Positions 54,122 through 62,209 of a stretch of 64,000 nucleotides of DNA are shown here, one piece after another. The stretch covers positions 3,472,001 to 3,536,000 of the forward strand of contig NZ_CP195119.1 of the NCBI RefSeq assembly GCF_052056915.1. Direction: 5' to 3'. Position numbers and translations under genes: made by a program. Below the pieces are notes generated by a model, which was not told where the DNA came from, searched no databases, and saw nothing but the letters and a program-made list of their open reading frames with translations. Origin of the DNA: MTP4 sp052056915. GTDB lineage: Archaea > Halobacteriota > Methanosarcinia > Methanosarcinales > Methanosarcinaceae. Within the stretch, counting starts at the first letter, position 1; each line of letters begins with the position of its first letter.

Positions 54122-54934
54122 TTAGATTGGATAGAAGCGTAACTTAATCAGCTTGTACCCGGGATTTTTTAGCTGCCAGAAGTAATCCAGATTATCATAG
54201 TTCAGATCATCGTTCAGATCATCATCCGCTAGATTTTCCAGTCCTGTCATGTAATCGAATATCCACAATCCGGGCATACCCTTGTACTTGTAACTATCAT
54301 AATCATAGTCTAAGTAATTATCAGCGATGTATGAAGGGGCTGGGAGCTGTCTGTAAGGGTCAGACAAATCTTTATCGTTGTGAATACCAACTTCTTCATT
54401 CGTTATGTAGAAGATGGTTGAAGCGTCAACCCAGTCATCATTCCTTTTGACTGTTATTGTTCCTACATCAAGGAAGTAGTAAGTTTCAGTACCGTTTGTG
54501 TACTGCATCCATCCAGTGATACTTGCAGGTTCGGCGTTAGGGTCTTTAATTGGCTTGCCTTTGACAGCAATGTAGACAGCATATTTCCCTGTGGGCAATG
54601 TGAATGAGCCATGACCGTCGTCAAGCACATTTCCGTCAGTGACAACGTACTCGGTTCCGGTGTTTTCTACATCGATTTTGACGCCGTCAAACGTCCCTAC
54701 TACGTCGCCGGTCTCATTATATATATAAAATTCCATGTTTTCTGTGCTCTGGGGCACGAACATTGTACTTCCGCCACCGCCTACTCCATTAAAGTCGGCT
54801 TTCTTTCCGATCAGGTTAAGGGTGTAGTGGAAGCCATTATAGTCTATTCCTTTTGGTGCCGCTGCTGCCACCGATACCATCAGTCCAGCGCATAGAAGCA
54901 CTGCTGTAATTCCTAATGTCAGTATTTTCTTCAC
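54122..54934 (-). CDS. Secreted protein of unknown function
   Basis: The 270-residue protein has a clear signal peptide (MKKILTLGITAVLLCAGLMV, cleavage near AAAA at about 26). The mature part is all-beta with a DGVKIDVENTG segment, a YAVYIAVKGKP strand and a Tyr/Asp-rich C-terminal half (DNYLDYDYDSYKY and DDDLNDDLNYDNLDYF). It resembles secreted beta proteins common in Methanosarcina; I do not recognise a named family. GTG start with GGGGGT about ten bases ahead. It sits alone between the two tRNA-Glu genes. Confidence 0.72.
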   Translation of the reverse strand: MKKILTLGITAVLLCAGLMVSVAAAAPKGIDYNGFHYTLNLIGKKADFNGVGGGGSTMFVPQSTENMEFYIYNETGDVVGTFDGVKIDVENTGTEYVVTDGNVLDDGHGSFTLPTGKYAVYIAVKGKPIKDPNAEPASITGWMQYTNGTETYYFLDVGTITVKRNDDWVDASTIFYITNEEVGIHNDKDLSDPYRQLPAPSYIADNYLDYDYDSYKYKGMPGLWIFDYMTGLENLADDDLNDDLNYDNLDYFWQLKNPGYKLIKLRFYPI

Positions 54935-55871
54935 TTTTTATATACCCCCGTTCTCTATTCATCAAGACTATATGAGGAATTTTGGGTCAACTGTTCAATA
55001 GATTTTACTTGTATATAAAATTCAAAGAAATTTTGTTACTTATCTTTCTTATATTACTAAATTTTTTTACAAATTAATGTTCCATATTTTTCCTTTCAGA
55101 TGAAATAATATGAGATGTTTTCAGTCTCAGTAAAGTATATATGTAAATTTGAGGAAGGTTCCATTTTCTGGAATTTTGGGATCTTACAAATTGAAGGAAA
55201 GAACTTTTTATGAATTCACTTCCAGGCTTCTCCTTCTCAGAGGACTTCCGGGATCAAATTTTGAATATTGTTGAAATTGTTGATCATATTATGTTTTATG
55301 ATGTAAAAGAAAATTCTATCCTATTTTCAATTTAATTTTTTTGTAAAGAAGCTTCATAAAATAATTTTCTTATTTTTGCGATCTTTTCGGGAGATTCTCT
55401 GCATATTTTCTTAGGCTATTCTTATACTGACTTTGTTGATATCCCACCCCGACTATTCAGTTTATATGATTGTAGCCTTAATTTTCAGTCTTTTTGTCCT
55501 TAAACGGGTAAAAATGGACTTTGAAATCATTTTATGGAAAAATAGAAGTTAATATCTGTTTATTTCCTTATATTGGCTTGTAAAGTGGGAAGTGGATCAA
55601 CAACTTCCAAAAGACAAAGTATCGACTTATTAAAAATATACGTCTTATATTAACTAATTTTTTTGTAAAGAATTTATTGTAAAGAATTTATTGTAAAGAA
55701 TTTATTGTAAAGACTTTATTATGGAGACTTTCTTGTGGAGAATTTATACATTGGTTCCATTCCGGAGTGTTTGGAGTCTGGACTGTAAGCTCCTATTTAG
55801 AAGTAACTATGGAAATCCGGATTAGAATCCCTGAACTCCTAATTCAAGACTTAAAAATAGCTCTCGATGAA
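54935..55871. other. AT-rich spacer upstream of the secreted protein
   Basis: The region has very low GC. The right part holds a 14-bp array. Short frames in it have no support. Confidence 0.4.
55665..55720. repeat. 14-bp tandem array, 4 copies
   Basis: Unit GTAAAGAATTTATT, last copy with one change. Confidence 0.85.
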
Positions 55872-56036
55872 ATTATAGTCCCGAACGTAAATATTTACAC
55901 TTACATTATAACCACGGAAGACACGGAAAGCACGGAAGTATTGTGCCCCAATTTTCCTTTATTCCGTGTTTTCCGTGCTTTCTGTGGTTAATCTTTCACT
56001 TGAGATTGGTGAAGGAATTTGGGGCCTTGACTATAG
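55872..56036. mobile_element. 165-bp MITE-like element, copy B
   Basis: Same length and order as the element at 13753-13917, with the left end ATTATAGTC, the right end GACTATAG (one change from the perfect inverted repeat), and the same palindrome arms at 55910-55937 and 55962-55989. It lies close to the second tRNA-Glu gene. Confidence 0.8.
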
Positions 56037-56060
56037 ATGCATGAACCAAGTTAAAATGAC

Positions 56061-56112
56061 AAAATTAAATGACAAAATTAAATGACAAAATTAAATGACA
56101 AAATTAAATGAC
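56061..56112. repeat. 13-bp tandem array, 4 copies
   Basis: Unit AAAATTAAATGAC, just before tRNA-Glu copy 2 (its 3' side). Confidence 0.85.
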
Positions 56113-56134
56113 AAAAGACTTTAATAAAAAAGTT

Positions 56135-56212
56135 TGGTGCTCCGGCCGGGATTCGAACCCGAGTCTTCGGCTCGAAAGGCCGGAATGATTGGCCGGACTA
56201 CACTACCGGAGC
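56135..56212 (-). tRNA. tRNA-Glu (TTC), copy 2
   Basis: Identical to the copy at 53751-53828, including encoded CCA and the following AACTT on the 3' side. The 5' flanks differ. Two identical direct copies 2.4 kb apart can recombine and delete the segment between them. Confidence 0.93.
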
Positions 56213-56355
56213 ACATTGTCTGTATTTAACTTAGGGGCCTTTTAGCCCTTATTGAACGGGGTCTTCAATAAGGACTTTTTGTATATATACTTATCGCTTG
56301 TCGGTCCGGTTTTCTGCTTTTCTTTTATTATGGATTCTTCCATTCCTTCGGAAGC

Positions 56356-56733
56356 TTAAGCTTCCTCGGGTTCTTCGACATTTCCGGTTTCCCCGGCTCC
56401 TTCCTCTTCTGTCGGGAGGTTTGCGATCCATTCGGAAAGCCTTCCGCAGTACTCGGGCTGGCAGTCGCCGGTACAGCTGGTGCAGGCCGAAAACATCTCT
56501 CCGGAAAGCAGGAGGTCATATTTCTCCTTGGCTTCTTCCTTTGCCTTCAGGAGGTAGGTTCTTGCCCCGTTGGAAACGGCAACTTCACGGATGATAAGGC
56601 CCTTGTCCTGGAGCTTCTTTATGAGCCGTGAGCATTTCCTGCTGTCGATGTCAAGCTCTTTCCAGATCGTGTTCTGGAAGATGCCTTCCTTATGTTTACT
56701 TATAATTTTGAATGCTTCTTCTTCGAGATCCAT
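56356..56733 (-). CDS. Winged-helix protein with four-Cys cluster motif
   Basis: The 125-residue protein has a winged helix at about 8-65 (KEGIFQNTIWKELDIDSRKC, then SRLIKKLQDKGLIIREV) of the B-block/RPC34 kind. It is followed by a Cys motif C84-x2-C87-x3-C91-x4-C96 in a setting CxxC...C.PEYC..LSEW that resembles the iron-sulfur site of TFE-beta and RPC39, though shorter. The C-terminal tail is acidic. An ATG at 56733 is preferred (GTGGAAACAGGC ahead); a GTG at 56745 is possible. It follows the Sm-like gene on the same strand, 26-38 bases away. Confidence 0.75.
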   Translation of the reverse strand: MDLEEEAFKIISKHKEGIFQNTIWKELDIDSRKCSRLIKKLQDKGLIIREVAVSNGARTYLLKAKEEAKEKYDLLLSGEMFSACTSCTGDCQPEYCGRLSEWIANLPTEEEGAGETGNVEEPEEA

Positions 56734-56771
56734 GCCTGTTTCCACTCTTTAGCCAATCCTGTTCGGACGCT

Positions 56772-56996
56772 TCAGTCTTCTACAGGAGTAATCAGTATGA
56801 TGTTATTTCCCCTCAGGACCACGGAACCGAGGGAGCGGACTTTTTCTCCTTTCACGATCTCCATTGTGTCCACAAGATGGAGGTTCATGTAGTCATCCAC
56901 ACTCTTGAGAGTGCCTTCAAGCAAGTTCAGGTCGCCTTTCATCTCTACCTGGATTTTGGATCCAACGATTTTCTGGACTTTTTTATTTGGGAACAA
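56772..56996 (-). CDS. Archaeal Sm-like (LSm) protein
   Basis: The 74-residue protein has both Sm motifs: Sm1 (GSKIQVEMKGDLNLLEGTLKS then DDYMNLHL) and Sm2 (GSVVLRGNNIILITP). It forms a seven-membered ring that binds U-rich RNA. The start is TTG, with GCGAGGGATTAATT ahead. It is the first gene of a pair with the winged-helix protein downstream. A nearby small-RNA family makes this RNA-binding protein of interest, though no link is shown. Confidence 0.93.
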   Translation of the reverse strand: MFPNKKVQKIVGSKIQVEMKGDLNLLEGTLKSVDDYMNLHLVDTMEIVKGEKVRSLGSVVLRGNNIILITPVED

Positions 56997-56999
56997 AAT

Positions 57000-57647
57000 T
57001 AATCCCTCGCTGCTTAATGATTATTATTGAATATTGATTTCCCGTACTCCCGGGTGCTATCTTTTCAATCCAGAAGCCGGGGCTGCGCAAACTGCAAAAT
57101 AGACAGTGCATTTCCAGTCGCATGCTTCCTTTACTCAGCCGCCTTAATAAGCAGCCGAAATTAATAAAGCGTTCTCACTCCACCGGCTTTCAAGAAAACT
57201 GAGAAATACATATCCCCTTCAAAGATATATAACCATCGATGTCCGGGCTTCCCTTAAACTTTGTCCTGTCCGGGAGTTTTGGTCTGGAAATTCGGGTTTC
57301 CGGTTTTTATACTGGTGTTCGGTTCTTAATTTCGCGTCTGGTGTTTCAGTTCGTGTTTTTGCCTGCTGCAGGTGTACAACCGGATACAATCCGCTTTTAA
57401 GCCTTCAAATGTCTGCTGAGTTTTCGAGATATCCGGCAGTTCCGCGATTTTTATGCTGTTAAAGGGCTGTTTTTGGGAGTTGCGGCAGGCAGGGGGAGTT
57501 GGGGCAGCGGGACAGTGACAAAAAAGGAAATTTTACTTCTTAATTGAATCCGGGCAAAAAAACGAAGAATCCTAAAAAGATAAAAGATCTCCCTCTCAAT
57601 CGAGGCAGACCTTTCAACTTAATACCTATTCAACTCAACCCTTGTTT
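57000..57647. other. Spacer, no gene seen
   Basis: The region lies between the Sm gene promoter and the end of the permease operon. TCCGGG and GGTTTCCGG-like words recur at 57240-57310. No frame with a ribosome-binding site, hairpin family or clear array is visible. Confidence 0.4.
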
Positions 57648-57920
57648 TCAAGCCCTGTAGTTCCTGACCGAGTGGAAAAGGATCAGGGCGAAGAAGCCCA
57701 CGATCAGGAGCATGAGGGAGAAGTAGCCTACGGGGTCCCAGACGAAGCCTATGCCGGCTCCGCCTTCTTCCCAGGAGACGAGAACTGCGCCCTGGAGGGT
57801 CGTGGGGACAACCAGGCAGACGAAGGCCAGCACGAAGATGAAAGCGATGTCAAAGGCCTGGGCGAGCAGGCTTTTTTCCTTTCTTTTTGCGCTCTTTTTT
57901 ATGCTTTTGTTTACACTCAT
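57648..57920 (-). CDS. Small membrane protein of the permease operon (90 residues)
   Basis: A Lys/Arg-rich N-terminus (SVNKSIKKSAKRKEKS) is followed by two membrane segments (about 22-46 and 60-83: AFIFVLAFVCLVVPTTLQGA and YFSLMLLIVGFFALILF). The start at 57920 has AAGGAGG nine bases ahead; the longer frame upstream overlaps the previous gene. It is the last gene of the permease operon. No named family is recognised; it could be a transporter subunit. Confidence 0.72.
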   Translation of the reverse strand: MSVNKSIKKSAKRKEKSLLAQAFDIAFIFVLAFVCLVVPTTLQGAVLVSWEEGGAGIGFVWDPVGYFSLMLLIVGFFALILFHSVRNYRA

Positions 57921-57934
57921 TCGGAGGTGCCTCC

Positions 57935-58258
57935 TTAGTCGTAGTAGCGGAATTCGTGCATGTGCTGCTTTATGGAATGGCGGACTTTCAGGCAGCCGAT
58001 GGTTTCTATTGTGAACATCAGGCCTATGAAGAGCAGGTAGATAGGGGTAAGTCCGGGGAATTCCGCAAGCACAGGTTTTGTTGCGGTGAGGACCGAGTAG
58101 ACCAGGAAGAGCTGGGCTCCATAGAGGAGGCAAAGCATGATTGCAATCAGAACGGAGTCCAGATTCAGCTTGCCCCGGTATTTTGCCTGCAGACCGGCAT
58201 TTCCTGTTATGTTGCCGGCTGCTGAATTTCCAGTTATTTTACCTGTCGCTGCACTCAA
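57935..58258 (-). CDS. Small membrane protein of the permease operon (107 residues)
   Basis: The N-terminal 30 residues hold a repeated KITGNSAAGNITGNAG motif, and two membrane segments follow at about 35-58 and 70-92 (VLIAIMLCLLYGAQLFLVYSV, YLLFIGLMFTIETIG). The end is HSIKQHMHEFRYYD. TTG start with AAAGGAGGTGAG about six bases ahead, the strongest ribosome site in the window, inside the 3' end of the permease gene, which it overlaps by 20 bases. Unknown family; likely a subunit of the permease. Confidence 0.75.
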   Translation of the reverse strand: MSAATGKITGNSAAGNITGNAGLQAKYRGKLNLDSVLIAIMLCLLYGAQLFLVYSVLTATKPVLAEFPGLTPIYLLFIGLMFTIETIGCLKVRHSIKQHMHEFRYYD

Positions 58259-59669
58259 TGCAACTCACCTCCTTTAAGTTCCTGCTGCCTGTCTGTTCGG
58301 GTTCCGGCCAGCCGAGTTCGCTCCAGAGGGGGTCGTTTCCGGCCGTGTTCTTGCGTTTTGAAGAGAAGTAGAAGTACGCAATTGCGTAGAAGAGGAGCCC
58401 GAAGATCAGGTTATACCTGTAGCCCCAGAAGAGGGTGGACATGATCAGCATGGCGATCCCTATCGCGAAGTAGGCGATGTAGGGCTGGAGCGGGGAGGCA
58501 AAGGGCCTTATTTTGCTCGTGGTTTCCGGGAAAAGTTTCCTGAAGCGGATCAGGGAGAAGGGAATGAGCACGTAGCAGAGCAGGCCCGAGATGATCGAGA
58601 AGGTAATGACCTGGTCCAGGAAACCGCTGAAAGCAAAGGCAACGGCGATGGGGGCCGTAAAGATCACTGCCCTGTAGGGAGTGCTGTATTTCGGGTGCAC
58701 TTTAGAGAACCAGGGGGAGACGTATTCGTCCCTGGAAAGGGCGTACCAGGACCTTGAGGCGTCGCAGATGCAGCCGTTGGCACTTGCGATGCAGGTCAGG
58801 AGGGTGCCCACTCCCAGGAGGGCAATGAAGATGAAAAGGCCTCCGTTCTGGGCGGCTTCAAAGAGCGGGTAGACGGAAACTCCGAGAGCCTGTGTGGGGA
58901 TCAGCGAGGAGCAGAGGTAGAGGGTCATTGCGGCTCCCACAAGGAGGGTAATCATCCCTGCCTGCTGGCCCAGGGGGACAGCCCTTGTGGGGTGCTTGCA
59001 TTCCTCGGCACACATTGCCGCCCCTTCGATTCCCAGGAAGAACCAGGGCCCGAACTGTAGCGCTGCAAAAAGCCCTATCAGGCCGTTTGGCATGGCTCCC
59101 TCGAAAAGGTATTCGGGGTGGACTTCCAGGCCTCCAAGGCCGAAGGTACTTGTGAAGAAGAAGGCGATAATTGCAAAGAAAGCTAGCATTGTAAGGGCAA
59201 AGTTAAGGGTAAGGGCTCCCACGACTCCGCGGTAGTTGATAAAGGTCAAAAGTGCGATCACAAAAAGGGTTACGGGGAATACCTGGAGCTGGGGAAATAT
59301 CTCGGTTGCAATGAAAGCGACGACAATAGCATCGGCTGCCTCAAGGGCAATAAATTCCATATAAACCGCAAGCCCTACGATTGCCGCAGCCCCGGGGCCT
59401 ACAAAGAGCCTTGCCCAGTCGTAAGGGCCGCCCGCAAGCTTTGTTGCCGAGCCGAGTTCGCTTGCACAGAGCGAAATAACAGTGTACATGGTCCCTGCCA
59501 CGAGCATGGCAAAAAGGGAGCCTAAAACACCTCCTTTCGCAATCGTGAAGTTCCAGCCCATGTATTCTCCCACAAGCACGATTCCCACGCCTAAAGCCCA
59601 GACATGGTACGGCCTGAGGGTTTTTACAAGACCTCCGCTATGCGAGGTCTCTGATGTCGATTCTGCCAT
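58239..59669 (-). CDS. APC-superfamily permease (ethanolamine permease-like)
   Basis: The 476-residue protein has 12 membrane segments. The N-terminal LRPYHVWALGVGIVLVGEYM and MGWNFTIAKGG segments are typical of the ethanolamine/amino-acid group in the APC superfamily, and ELGSATKLAGGPYDWARLFVGP follows. The substrate could be an amine, such as a methylamine, which would fit a methylotrophic methanogen, but no methylamine methyltransferase lies nearby. CGGAGGTTTAAAAAA precedes the ATG. It sits between a 32-residue peptide gene and two small membrane protein genes, all on the same strand. Confidence 0.88.
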   Translation of the reverse strand: MAESTSETSHSGGLVKTLRPYHVWALGVGIVLVGEYMGWNFTIAKGGVLGSLFAMLVAGTMYTVISLCASELGSATKLAGGPYDWARLFVGPGAAAIVGLAVYMEFIALEAADAIVVAFIATEIFPQLQVFPVTLFVIALLTFINYRGVVGALTLNFALTMLAFFAIIAFFFTSTFGLGGLEVHPEYLFEGAMPNGLIGLFAALQFGPWFFLGIEGAAMCAEECKHPTRAVPLGQQAGMITLLVGAAMTLYLCSSLIPTQALGVSVYPLFEAAQNGGLFIFIALLGVGTLLTCIASANGCICDASRSWYALSRDEYVSPWFSKVHPKYSTPYRAVIFTAPIAVAFAFSGFLDQVITFSIISGLLCYVLIPFSLIRFRKLFPETTSKIRPFASPLQPYIAYFAIGIAMLIMSTLFWGYRYNLIFGLLFYAIAYFYFSSKRKNTAGNDPLWSELGWPEPEQTGSRNLKEVSCIECSDR

Positions 59670-59719
59670 TTTTTTAAACCTCCGTTTTTAAAAATCTTAT
59701 GGGGTTTTCTCATACAATA

Positions 59720-59818
59720 TTATTTTTTTGAAACTTTGCTTGCATCCAGTAACACCCAGCCGAAAAGGGCAAAGGAAGCCAGATAGATCAAGCCGTTTAC
59801 AAGAGTCCATATATCCAT
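59720..59818 (-). CDS. 32-residue membrane peptide at the head of the permease operon
   Basis: The frame codes MDIWTLVNGLIYLASFALFG, then WVLLDASKVSKK, and stops with TAA. One membrane helix (about 5-25) ends in a Lys tail, so the C-terminus faces the cytoplasm. GGAGTG lies about six bases before the ATG. The stop is 50 bases before the permease start, on the same strand. It is too short for standard gene calls. Single-helix peptides of this kind often act as transporter subunits. Confidence 0.7.
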   Translation of the reverse strand: MDIWTLVNGLIYLASFALFGWVLLDASKVSKK

Positions 59819-60229
59819 GGATACACTCCATATTTTTAGTAGATAGTGTGTCCGGAAAAACTCTTCAAACGTCCTCTCAAAAACGTTTTAGGACAGCCAG
59901 TCCCGAAGAGGTCAAACACACTTTTTATACGTGTTTTATGCGACTTTATACGCGGTTTATGTACGTTTTATTTTGCCATTTTTATAACTTCTAATTGTAC
60001 AGGCATTTTCATTATATTAAATATTCGCCTAAACTTTCCGCAAATGAACCTTTATATTAATAAATATGTATTATTTACTTCTTAAAAATGCCAAATTATA
60101 TATAAAATACTCAAATTACTTGCATTCTAAATAGAAAAATATATGTATGAGTATTGTTCCTTTGAGTCAATATTTACAGTTTGCAAAAAAAATGAGTGTT
60201 CACTCATTAATCGGTTGATGTTATCCCGG
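59819..60229. other. Promoter region of the permease operon, no gene seen
   Basis: ACTTTATACG-like words recur at 59925-59985 (TTTTTATACGTG, CTTTATACGCG, TTTATGTACG) and could include the TATA box. The rest is AT-rich. Confidence 0.4.
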
Positions 60230-60640
60230 CTCTGTAGAAATCTGTTCATATTGCTTGAAACGGCCCCTGTTTTTGTGACAGGGTTTAATACTGATTCCAA
60301 TTCAGGGATTTTCCTTCATGGGATCGATAACAGGGCCCCTCACCGTCCGCAAAGCGGGCGGCCCTTTCCAAAATTACTGAAAAAAGAGATTGCAAAATAA
60401 ACTGCCATTACTGGCTTTTACTTTTATTCAACTCACTTCACGTCATATTCTGATTTTTTTAGTTATCCCGATATACTTTTTGGTCGCACACCCACTTACT
60501 TACTATTTTCATTCATTAAAATTTACTTTATGGAAAAGCCGGTACCTATAAAGCAATATAAAAAGGTTTTCGGGAATATTTCAACTGGAGAATTACAGCT
60601 ACTCTGTAGGGGTAGATTTAGATAGGTTTCTACAAAGCCG
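60230..60640. repeat. Dispersed repeat, copy 2
   Basis: Collinear with 2022-2600 but without the 13-bp array. The ends carry a short inverted pair: TGTAGAAATC near 60233 and GGTTTCTACA near 60625. The hairpin CCG(T)CCGC-AAA-GCGGGCGG is kept. An 85-codon frame across it has no start signals and mirrors the frame in copy 1, so both are judged non-coding or fragmentary. Confidence 0.65.
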
Positions 60641-60700
60641 TTTAAAAATATCAACTGAATGCTATAGGAAGACAAAAAATGTGTCTGGAGAATAACTTGA

Positions 60701-61198
60701 CTATGTCACATATTCCTCCCTATACACAAAATGCTGTACACCTTCATTGAGTTTATCAAGCAATTCCGCAGCATTGGTTGGATATACTTCAATATGTTTT
60801 ACATCGTTAAGCGGTATCCAGTGAAATTCAATATCAAAGTCACGCCCTTCAAGGTGTTCGCTGCAAATGAATTTGTCGTTTAACGGAATCTGCACGTCCG
60901 TCGGAATAGTGACTATATAATAAAGGCAAATCTGATGGCATGGCTTGTTTCCCCAGGGAAAAAATATCTCTGCGACCCATTTCAGATTGCTGACCATAAT
61001 GTCTGCACCGATTTCTTCTTTGAATTCGCGTTTCAGTGTTTCTTCGTTAGTCTCACCGAAAGCAACATGTCCTCCCGGAAACGCAAATCCGGTGTCATTT
61101 GTTGGTTTTTGCAACAGCACGCAACCGTTTTGCATGCAAATTCCGGCAACGCGATAGCTGAATATGTAATCAGGCATTTTGAATAGTATGTCTGTCAT
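60701..61198 (-). CDS. Nudix hydrolase
   Basis: The 165-residue protein carries a standard Nudix box, GGHVAFGETNEETLKREFKE followed by EIG, at about residue 43-66, with the metal-binding Glu residues. A two-strand FPWGNKPCHQICLYYIVTI part follows. It cleaves nucleoside diphosphates linked to another group; the actual substrate is unknown. GAGGGGAAGAAA precedes the ATG at 61198. The base composition is more AT-rich than its neighbours and its ends are close to a dispersed repeat, hinting at transfer. Confidence 0.87.
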   Translation of the reverse strand: MTDILFKMPDYIFSYRVAGICMQNGCVLLQKPTNDTGFAFPGGHVAFGETNEETLKREFKEEIGADIMVSNLKWVAEIFFPWGNKPCHQICLYYIVTIPTDVQIPLNDKFICSEHLEGRDFDIEFHWIPLNDVKHIEVYPTNAAELLDKLNEGVQHFVYREEYVT

Positions 61199-61566
61199 TT
61201 TCTTCCCCTCATAGCCACAGAACGCTCTGTGCTGTTTGCAAGTTTCTTCTGTGGGAATCGGTTCAAGCATTTTTGTAATAATGAATCCGGCAGATATCAG
61301 CGCGTTGACAATGTCCGAATAAATAGTTCCGGGAAATTGTTTATTCCCTCTGTCTCCAGAATCTTAAAAAATATTTTCCTGTTTGGGAATGCCAATCAGG
61401 AGCGTTCTGTTTGAAAAATATTATCGGGATAATTCCAGCAAGAACAGTTCTAACCAGAACAGTCTACCAGAATAGTCCTAACCAGAATAATTTTCTCTTC
61501 GAAAATTCCTTTCAGAATATTCCTCTCGGAAAATCCTGCCTGAAAGTTTCTATCAGAATAATTTCA

Positions 61567-61594
61567 ACCCGGACCTGCTGTCCGGGTTTTTTGG
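61567..61594. terminator. Hairpin AACCCGGAC / GTCCGGGTT with T-run
   Basis: A perfect 9-bp stem with loop CTGCT, followed on the plus strand by six T in total. It lies just beyond the stop of the minus-strand DUF3467 gene, so it may stop that transcript or readthrough from the other side. The preceding 61280-61565 is rich in CAGAA(C/T)A words and has no gene. Confidence 0.65.
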
Positions 61595-61602
61595 TCAGGG
61601 GT

Positions 61603-61998
61603 TCAGATGTACCCCTGGAGCTCGGTGCTGTCAACGGTTTTGGGTGGTTCTTTCTTTGGCCTCGCGACGGTTCTGGAAATTGGGCCGAAAACGGATTCAT
61701 ATTCGTTTATGTGCTGGGTCAGCCAGCGGTTCAGTTCAAGAGCGGCTACTGGAGAAAGTATGACTTCGGTTTCTACACGCCTTTCGATGACCCTTGATTC
61801 GGAAGAGTCCCCGAACATCTTGGGTGTGTCGTTGTAAAAACCGATCCTGAAATCGTAAGGACTGTGCCCGCCTGCGGCTCCTATAGCGTAAATCTGCCGG
61901 AAGTCCTCGGGCTTTAAGAATTCGATGGTTATGCCTTTTTTTGCTTTTTTGGGGGTCACACTTTCTTTATCTTCCCTAGATTTGACATCTTCGGTCAT
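61603..61998 (-). CDS. DUF3467 family protein
   Basis: The 131-residue protein has a charged N-terminus and a conserved middle: EFLKPEDFRQIYAIGAAGGH, then PYDFRIGFYNDTPKMFG, and VILSPVAALELNRWLTQHIN. This fits DUF3467, a small family of unknown role. AAGGAGGTAGATTTC precedes the ATG. The leader has three TTGTTTGC repeats. It stands before the helicase gene on the same strand but with the opposite order, so they are separate units. Confidence 0.82.
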   Translation of the reverse strand: MTEDVKSREDKESVTPKKAKKGITIEFLKPEDFRQIYAIGAAGGHSPYDFRIGFYNDTPKMFGDSSESRVIERRVETEVILSPVAALELNRWLTQHINEYESVFGPISRTVARPKKEPPKTVDSTELQGYI

Positions 61999-62209
61999 GA
62001 AATCTACCTCCTTGTTTGCTTGTTTGCTTGTTTGCTTTCTGTTCCTCAAATTCCGGAGCCTGGGATCCTGTTCCAATATTGTCCGGGTTTCCCTCTCAAT
62101 ATTGCCCGATATTTAGATCTTCATTATTATATTAACTTTTGATTTTGCATCTCTATTCTTATATTGACTTCCTATCTGCAAAAACGTTACGATTTTCATT
62201 CCCGGATTT

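Noticed and set aside
55767..55991. 74-codon frame over MITE copy B
   Set aside because: Its second half translates the palindromic element and its first half has no features.
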